Program-made: the position numbers and the translations under genes | Part shown: positions 57,709-64,000 of the stretch, piece by piece | Layout: each line of letters starts with the position of its first letter | Position numbering within the stretch: position 1 is the first letter of the stretch | Origin: Rosa chinensis | Lineage: Eukaryota; Streptophyta; Magnoliopsida; Rosales; Rosaceae | Assembly (NCBI RefSeq): GCF_002994745.2 | Contig: NC_037092.1 | Span: forward strand, 72,081,823-72,145,822 | Direction of reading: 5' to 3' | Length of the DNA stretch: 64,000 nucleotides | The notes under the pieces: model-generated | Told to the model about the DNA's origin: nothing | Databases searched by the model: none | The model's input: the letters and a program-made list of their open reading frames with translations, nothing else

Positions 57709-59793
57709 TGATAGGAGCATTTTAATGTGGTATTTTAATAGTTAATTCCTCTCATTTTGCTTAGTTAATTCCTTAACGAATCGATTTTTAACTCAATTTC
57801 TATTTTTTTAGGTACATTGGAGTAGATGATGATGAAATGAGCTGTTTGGCCCCAAAATGAGCATTTTGGCCTGACAAAGCATGTCTTGGAGAAATTGAGC
57901 CAATGAGAAGGCGAGCTAGACAAGAAATGAGGAGTGGCAGACTAACCATCCGAACTCCAAATGAGTTGAAACTTTCCAGATTCATTCTAGAAAGCCCAAG
58001 GATCATTTCTTATGAAGAGTGCCAGAGCAAACTATGAGTGGAAGGCCTTCAAACAATCAGCCCAATTTTCTACAGAAGCAAAACTGGAAAACTGGACCTG
58101 TAAGAGGTCCAGCAGCATTTTCGGCCCAACCGCATGGAATAAAAATCTGAAAATTTGTCAGGATGATCTACACTCAGAGTGGAACATTCATATGACGAAG
58201 TCGAAGGCATATAATGAAGTCTTATTGGAGAAATAATTGAAGGAATAAAGGGGCAGAAACTGACCTAAAACCAGCTCAATATTCACATGTTCATGTTTCC
58301 TACCCACATGAAGAAAGCTAGATGCTTTTCTCTTTTTCCTTGGATATATTTTTCTTCTATAATCTCTTTAATAGATCATCATCACTTCCATGTTGCTGCA
58401 CCTTCATGCTTTGCTTTCATTTCATCATTTCTCTATCTTTTCCATATTTTACAAGTGAACTTAGATCCACTTTCATTATTTTTCTTCCACTCATCATTTC
58501 ACTCTTCTTTTTCTTCCCTATATAAACACCTTCTCCTCTCATTCTAACACACACATTCCTTCATCCATTCCATCTTCTTTGTCTCTCCATTTTCTTTCCA
58601 TTTTCCTAAACACATTCCTTCATCCATTCCATCTTCTTTGTCTCTCCACTTCCTTTCCATTTTCCTTTCCATCCTCTAGTTTCAAGTTTCTGCATTTCCA
58701 AGCAAAGAGAAGAAGAGAAGAACAAGCCATGAAGCCTCCTAGCCGTCATCATCCACCTTGTGCCGTGATAGTGAAGTCTTGCTTTCAAGATTCAAGATCA
58801 ACGTCTCAAGCTTTTCATCATCCACTCCCTTCATAGTGTAATTCTATCTTTTTCCTTGTAATTTCTTTTGGTTGTATATGTTTTTGGATTTCCAAACTAT
58901 GAGTGAGTAATTTTCTTGTTGAGAACTAGTATGAAATCCTAGTTATGTGATGGATATTTAGCTTTTGAATCTCTTTTTCGATTACAAGGTTTTGTGAATG
59001 CTTTGTTTGGTTTTGTTTTATAAAATCTTTTATATGTTTATGTCTTAGATTGATCACCTAAAATATGAGCATGTAATTGGAGCTAGTTTTCAGGTGCAGT
59101 GCGTTCACGGTCTTAAAACACTCAAGTAGTAAAGCCTACATGTTAGGTGAAATCAAACAAATAGAATGCATGCTAGGATGGCGTTCCTCACTAGTTTTGT
59201 ACTCTAAAATCAATCTTTCCAAAGAGCTTAATGTGTTTATGTGTGCTTAATGAGTTAATTTGATAGGGTAGCGTTCTACACCTTGATTGCATATAAGCAA
59301 GCTTAGGATGCAGTGCGTTTACGGTTCTAAGTAATTTTGGGAAAAATAAGGCTTTAGCGGCGATCCTAAAGTTCTTGATTGGTTTCATTCACATGCCTTA
59401 GTAATTGAAGATTAGGTTAAATTGTCTTTCTCTTATCTTAGCTAGTGGTGGATTACGAAGTTCTCAACGTCCATACATCTGATTTGGAATCCCTAAAAAT
59501 TGAAACATTTTCTTTCTTTTATTATTATTTGCGTTTTGAAAACTCCAATCCCCCCTTTTTACATTAACTCGTATATATTTCTATTCTTTGTTTTATTTTT
59601 GTACATAATACTTTTTACTTTATTATTTTAATTCTTTATTTGTTATTTTTGTACATAATACTTTTTACTTTTATTAATTTATTTTTGCAATTACAGGTGT
59701 ACCCTCAATCCCCGGACTGAACGATCCCTGCTTATCCTATACTAACAATTGTCTTTTGCAGGGTAATTTTGTGCGCTTAATTCAGGTGTACCA
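57709..59793. mobile_element. Solo LTR (2085 bp) nested in Copia-5 gag
   Basis: The insert begins TGATAGGAGC and ends GTGTACCA (TG...CA). It is flanked by a perfect 5-bp duplication AGAAC (57704-57708 and 59794-59798). Removing it brings the two gag halves together (FEVL and MKEGE). It holds no second LTR, primer site or pol. Near its right end is CCTCAATCCCCGGACTGAAC, a phrase I recall from large plant LTRs, followed by GATCCCTGCTTATCC. A pair of near-identical CT-rich repeats (CATTCCTTCATCCATTCC, at about 58553 and 58612) lies in the middle. Open frames there are compositional. Confidence 0.8.
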
Positions 59794-59798
59794 AGAAC

Positions 59799-60200
59799 TT
59801 CGAAGTCTCTGCGTAGAGCCTGCAATTGTGCTCTCTTCACCCTCGTTGAGCCTTGGAACTTCTGCTTCATAGAATCCCAAATTTGCTTGGCTGTATCATC
59901 ATGGAGGATGGTTTCCATGATTTCTCGATCAAGGGCTTGATAAAGATAATTCTTTATCTTCAAATCCTTCAGCTTCTGCTCCTCAATCAGCTTGATTCGT
60001 GCTTCTGTAGGCTCTGCTCCCTCTGGTACTATCGAAATTCCATTCTCTACAAGGCTCCAGTACTCTTTGGAGCGAAGGAAATTCTCCATCAGCTTTGCCC
60101 AATGTTCATAGAAGCTATCAAACTTGGGAATGGCATTTTGCACATACTTGCCATTGCTGCTTTCTGCCATTCTCTTTCTCTCAGTGTTTGACTCACACAC
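59799..60200 (-). pseudogene. Copia-5 gag N-terminus
   Basis: From MAESSNGKYVQNAIPKFDSF to RRDFEVL. It is the UBN2/DUF4219-type gag start (KFDSFYEHWAKLMENFLRSK, IWDSMKQKFQGSTRVKRAQL). The last codons of the open frame (59742-59793) belong to the nested solo LTR. Confidence 0.9.
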
Positions 60201-60238
60201 TCCTTCTCTTCCTCACTCAATCAGGCCCAATGATGGGG

Positions 60239-60250
60239 CTCTGATACCAC
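60239..60250 (-). promoter_or_regulatory. Copia-5 primer-binding site
   Basis: The minus strand reads GTGGTATCAGAGC directly next to the 5' LTR and is complementary to initiator tRNA-Met. Confidence 0.88.
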
Positions 60251-60541
60251 TGTTCGTAAACTAAAGCTCTAACTTAGAAGATGGTTGTTTTGGTAGCTCT
60301 CAAAGCTTAACTTTATTCAATACACAAGGTCGGCTTTTATACAGCCTTTACAAAGCAGGAATTATCACAAAAGCTTCCACGATTTACATGACCTACATTG
60401 TGGCTGATACTAAGGAAGAATAAATCAAAGGCTAATCTATACCCTACAAACCAGGGCTTTATTAACAAGAATAACAAACACACGAAACTGTAGGGATAAG
60501 TTGTTTAAGACTTGGTCAGTAAGTAACCAGAAATCCTAACA
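60251..60541 (-). repeat. 5' LTR of Copia-5
   Basis: 291 bp, partner of 53765-54055. Confidence 0.92.
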
Positions 60542-60546
60542 TTCCA

Positions 60547-62357
60547 AACCTCTTATCCTATCGGAACTGTTTTTAACATAATGACGGGAAAATCCATTGT
60601 CTTTGCACAATATCACCAGGATCCAATAATTCGAATGTCAAATAATTTTCTGGAAGGAACAGTTCCACCAGGGCTAGGAAATTTGCCATTCATTGAAATG
60701 TACACCATTGGCTTTAATCGGATCATTAGTTATGACAACACTGGTCTCAGTTATCTTACTTCTCTGACAAACAGCGGTCGTCTGCAGTTTGTTACCATGG
60801 ACGACAATGAGTTGGAGGGAGTCATTCCAGAATAACTAGGCAATCTCTCCAAGGTTCTCTCAAAATTGTACATGGGAGGGAATCGAATTTATGGTAACAT
60901 TCCCACCTCAGTTAGTTATCTCACTAGCTTGACCTGGCTTAATATAAGTCACAATTCAATATCTGGTGAAATTCCCACTAAAATAGGCCAATTGTAAAAC
61001 CTACAAATGCTTGGTTTAGCAGGAAATGAAATGTCTGCCAAATTCCAAACTCCATGGGCAACCTTAAAAAGTTGAACAACATTGATTTATCGGGAATCAC
61101 TTTGTTTGCCAAATACACCTTCTTTTTCAAACTTCGGGAATCTGCTTGCCATGGACTTGTCAAACAATTTGCTCAACGGAACCATTTCCAGTGAAATTCT
61201 CAACCTCCCTTGTTTAGTAGGTTGAGCACCATTCTCAATCTGTCCAAAAACTTTCTAAGTGGACCTTTGCCTGCAGAAATTGGGTCCCAGAAAGTCTAGT
61301 CACCATAGACCTCTAACAGTGCTTTATCTGGTGATATCCCGGGGTCAATTGGAAAGTGTAAAAGCTTGGAGAGATTGTTCATTCCTAGAAATATATTCTC
61401 GGATCATATTCCAAATGCTATAGGAGAATTGAGAGGCCTCGAGTTTGTAGACCTCTCCTCAAACCAGCTTTCTGGCTCCATTTCTAAAAATCTTCAAAAC
61501 CTACATGCCCTTCAATACTTGAACCTATCGTTTAACCACTTAGAAGGAGCTAGTGATTCCTAATGGTGATGTCTTGGTTAAAAATTTCACTAATGTTGAT
61601 CTAGAAGGCAACCCAAAAATTTGCCTCAAATTTGCATGTGTGAAGAATAATACTATTCCCTGTTACAGTGGGCTGTTTGGTCTATGCTAAGAAAAGAAAC
61701 GGCTACAGACCAAAAATTACAGAAACTTGTGATGACTTAGTAGTCACAGGGCAGCATCAAATGGTATCATGTGAAAAGCTCCGTGGCTCAACAGGGAATT
61801 TCAACCCGGAAAATTTGGTTGAAAAGGGGAGCTTTGGTTCTGTATATAAAGGATTTCTTAAAGACCAAGGAATTGAAGTTGCAGTCAAGGCTGGGTGCTC
61901 AATATAAGAACGGCAGGGTCTTGGAAGAGTCTTCGCAGAGTGTAACGCATTAAGGAGTTTGAGGCACCGAAATCTTGTCAAATTGATCACATCCTGCTCG
62001 CGCTTGGACTCCAAGAACATGGAGTTTCTGGCTTTGGTTTATGAGTATTTAAGTAATGGGAGCTTGGAAGATTGGATTAAGGGTAAGAGGAAAAATGGCG
62101 ATGGAGCCGGGTTCAGCATTTTGGAGAGATTGAATGTGGCAATTGATGTTGCTTGTGGATTGGATTACTTGCATAATGATTTTGAAGTTCCAGTGGCTCA
62201 CTGTGATTTGAAGCCAAGCAACATTCTTTCAGACAAAAACATAATTGCAAAGGTTGGAGATTTGGGCTGGCTCAGTTGCTGATAGAGAGATCAGGCACTC
62301 AACATTCTCTTAACTCCACAAATATCCTCAAGGATTCCATAGGATATATACCACCTG
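60547..62357 (+). pseudogene. RLK-4 exon 2, right part: LRRs to kinase
   Basis: It resumes RLK exon 2 after Copia-5 (ACCTCTTATCC..TATCGGAACTG). LRRs are readable in pieces (FLEGTVPPGLGNLPF, NELEGVIPE then stop at 60833), with many small deletions (near 61035, 61215, 61290) and frame shifts. The membrane segment is largely deleted around 61650. The kinase N-lobe is in pieces (KGSFGSVYKGFLKDQGIEVA, then a frameshift near 61890). Later parts, FLALVYEYLSNGSLEDWIKG and VAHCDLKPSNIL, are intact, and DFG is damaged. It ends at the old donor CCACCTG|GTTAGT at 62358. Exon 3 is not in the window. Confidence 0.88.
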
Positions 62358-62409
62358 GTTAGTATTAAATCAATCATCCCCTTTTATTTTAAGTACATTA
62401 TGAGCTCAT

Positions 62410-64000
62410 TTAACAATAAGGAAAGAGGACCATGGTCATGAAGCTGAATTAAGAACTTTCTCCCAGTCAAAAAATCCACGCACCTCATGCGCACGAAAGA
62501 ATTTTTTCCATAAACCTAGATCAGGCTTCCGCCCTATGCAGGTCGCCACTCTGGTAGTCACTTCGACTCCGGTTCAACGACCCCATTCCTGCGGCGTTCA
62601 CTGTCCAAGACACCTTATCCACTCAAAGAGTGTGATACAATTTGGGTCGTCGTTTTACGTCGTGCCTGTTACTCATCTGCTGCGTATGTTGTTCATCGGC
62701 GTTACTGTTAGAGATGGAAATTCTGGCCTGGAATTGCCGTGGAATCGGCAATGATGTTGCGGTGCAAGGTTTAAAGCTAGAAAATAATTCATCAACATCA
62801 TCCATCCTTCATCCTCCTGAGTGAGACGAATGTCTCAGATCCTGCTTATATGAGATATTTGAGACTGGAGATAGGGTATCTCAAATGTGAAGTGGTGTTC
62901 AGCCGGGGGCAATCAGGTGGATTGGCGTTATTCTGGAGAGATGGCATAGATGTCTGGTTCCAGTCAAAGTCGAATCATCATATCGACGTGGAGGTACGTG
63001 AGGATGATGACTCTAGGATTGCATGGAGGCTGATTGGTTTTTACGAGCACCTTACCCTTTCTGAACGTCACCAGACATGGTCGCTCCTCCGGGAGCTTTG
63101 TGAGTAATCTACCCTACCTTGGACTATCATTGGAAATTTCAACGAAATTCTCCATTCTTCTGAGAAGGAAGGAGGTTGTGTACGTAGAAAGGGTCAAATG
63201 CAACAGTTTAGGGATGTGTTGACGTTTTGTGACCTGTTCGACTTTGGCTATTTTGGATCGCCCTTCACCTGGTGTCGGGCTGGAGTCAAATGTAGGTTGG
63301 ATAGTGCGGTGGGTTCAGCCTCCTAGACGGATATTTTTCCAGTAGCTAGGGTTTCAAATTTGAAACCAATTCATGGCTATCACATTCCGGTGCTTCGTGG
63401 CGCGTATCGTTCTCCTCCTCCTCCTGTTGGTTAACGCCGGAAGCCTCGCTTCACGTTTGAAAGCTTATGGGTGAGTCATGAGGCATGCGCAGAAGTGATC
63501 AAGTCCGGGTGAGTTAGTGATAATCGGAACCAACCTATGTTTCAAGTTTCCCAGAAAATAATGCATACACGTTTTTCTCTTAATGATTGGCAGAGATCCA
63601 CTTTTGGACGTAGGAGCAGGGAGATTGAATTCCTTCAAGGCAGACTACAATCTCTTCTCGCACTACCTATTTCGACTAGTAATCTGCAGGAAAGCATGGA
63701 GATGTCCTCAAAATTGGATGGTTTGTTAGCTGAGGAACATGAGTACTGGAAGCAAAGGTCGAAACTTACTTGGCTTGCTGAAGGTGATAGTAATACCAAA
63801 TTTTTCCACAGGAAAGCTTCTAATCAACGAGCCAAAAATAGGTTGACTGGGTTGTTTGATAATCATGGGGTTTGGCAATCCATAGAGAAGGGTTTGGAGG
63901 CTATGGTCACTGATTATTTTGGTTTGATGTTCAGTGCAGGGGAAGTGGATCTTTCTCATATGAATTCAGCAGTGGATCTTGTTCAGCCAAAGGTCACATC
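62410..64000 (+). mobile_element. L1-type LINE in RLK-4 intron 2, running off the window
   Basis: The left boundary is approximate. Intron 2 of the RLK type is recognisable to about 62400 (TTATGAGCTCATTTAAC). From there GC-richer sequence leads into LINE ORF2. The 3' end, tail and target duplication lie beyond 64000, and RLK-4 exon 3 may lie there too. Confidence 0.75.
62714..64000 (+). pseudogene. LINE ORF2: endonuclease domain and start of reverse transcriptase region
   Basis: ATG at 62714 opens MEILAWNCRGIGNDVAVQGL, the standard start of the APE-type endonuclease of plant L1 LINEs. After a frameshift near 62800 the order continues: LSETNV, GQSGGLALFWRDGIDV, IIGNFNEILHSSEKEGG, FDFGYFGSPFTWCR and LDSAVGS. 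Then the linker YWKQRSKLTWLAEGDSNTKF with FFHRKASNQRAKN leads toward the reverse transcriptase. Stops near 63107, 63325, 63433 and 63511 show that it is dead. The reverse transcriptase core is outside the window. Confidence 0.87.

Larger units (their letters stand above)
53765..60541 (-). mobile_element. Copia-5, LTR retrotransposon inserted in RLK-4 exon 2
   Basis: Equal-length 291-bp LTRs (53765-54055 and 60251-60541) are flanked by a perfect 5-bp duplication TTCCA (53760-53764 and 60542-60546). The minus strand next to the right LTR reads GTGGTATCAGAGCCCC, the exact initiator-tRNA-Met primer site. Gag, protease, integrase, reverse transcriptase with YVDD, and RNase H are all recognisable on the minus strand with only a few stops. 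A 2085-bp solo LTR sits inside gag. This is the least decayed Copia in the window. Confidence 0.93.

Noticed and set aside
58287..58836. Phe/Ser/His-rich frames
   Set aside because: CT-rich interior of the solo LTR, with no protein-like pattern.

Overview
The window is plant nuclear DNA, almost certainly from a core eudicot. Spliced receptor-kinase genes, a thermospermine-synthase fragment, Ty1-copia and Gypsy-type elements, hAT, MULE and Harbinger elements and an L1-type LINE all occur together. The intergenic DNA is AT-rich and nested with transposons. A Rosaceae-like genome is my guess from the general look only. I cannot prove the species.

The backbone is a tandem cluster of LRR receptor-like kinases of the LRR-XII type (the EFR/FLS2/Xa21-like, At3g47110-like group). 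All copies are on the + strand with the same three-exon plan: exon 1 encodes the signal peptide and N-terminal LRR cap, exon 2 the LRRs, membrane span and most of the kinase, and exon 3 the kinase C-lobe. RLK-1 (1359-4323) is open through exons 2 and 3, and its exon 1 lies left of the window. RLK-2 (20456-33017) has all three exons, but intron 1 is about 9.3 kb of transposon debris and a nonsense codon falls just before the catalytic lysine. RLK-3 is a shred of exon 3 split by a Copia element (36535-36565 and 44454-44790). RLK-4 (45427-62357) is a wreck with insertions in exon 1, intron 1, exon 2 and intron 2.

Layout. 1-1358: 3' end of RLK-1 intron 1 with a poly(A) retroinsertion. 4970-7000: LTR-like remnant. 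7193-13170: ACL5-like (thermospermine synthase) fragment split by a 5.4 kb non-coding LTR element that carries a 33-bp minisatellite. 13688-15048: hAT element. 15098-18275 and 18285-19145: two MULE-like elements meeting in one T-run. 19643-20455: duplicated promoter region of RLK-2. 21799-24123: TIR elements, one carrying a Copia fragment. 24713-29978: decayed Copia-3. 33633-36455: hAT-ended element holding pieces of ribosomal protein L12 and calmodulin genes. 36566-44448: defective Copia-1 with a nested Harbinger-type element. 45505-46685: MULE-like element. 48235-53258: Copia-2. 53765-60541: Copia-5 with a nested 2.1 kb solo LTR. About 62410 to the end: LINE.

Intact target-site duplications were found for most insertions, so their order can be read. 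The strongest candidate for something undescribed is the gene-capturing hAT element at 33633-36455. The 33-bp minisatellite element and the repeated near-palindromic motif inside Copia-3 come next. All calls come from reading the sequence. No database search was run.
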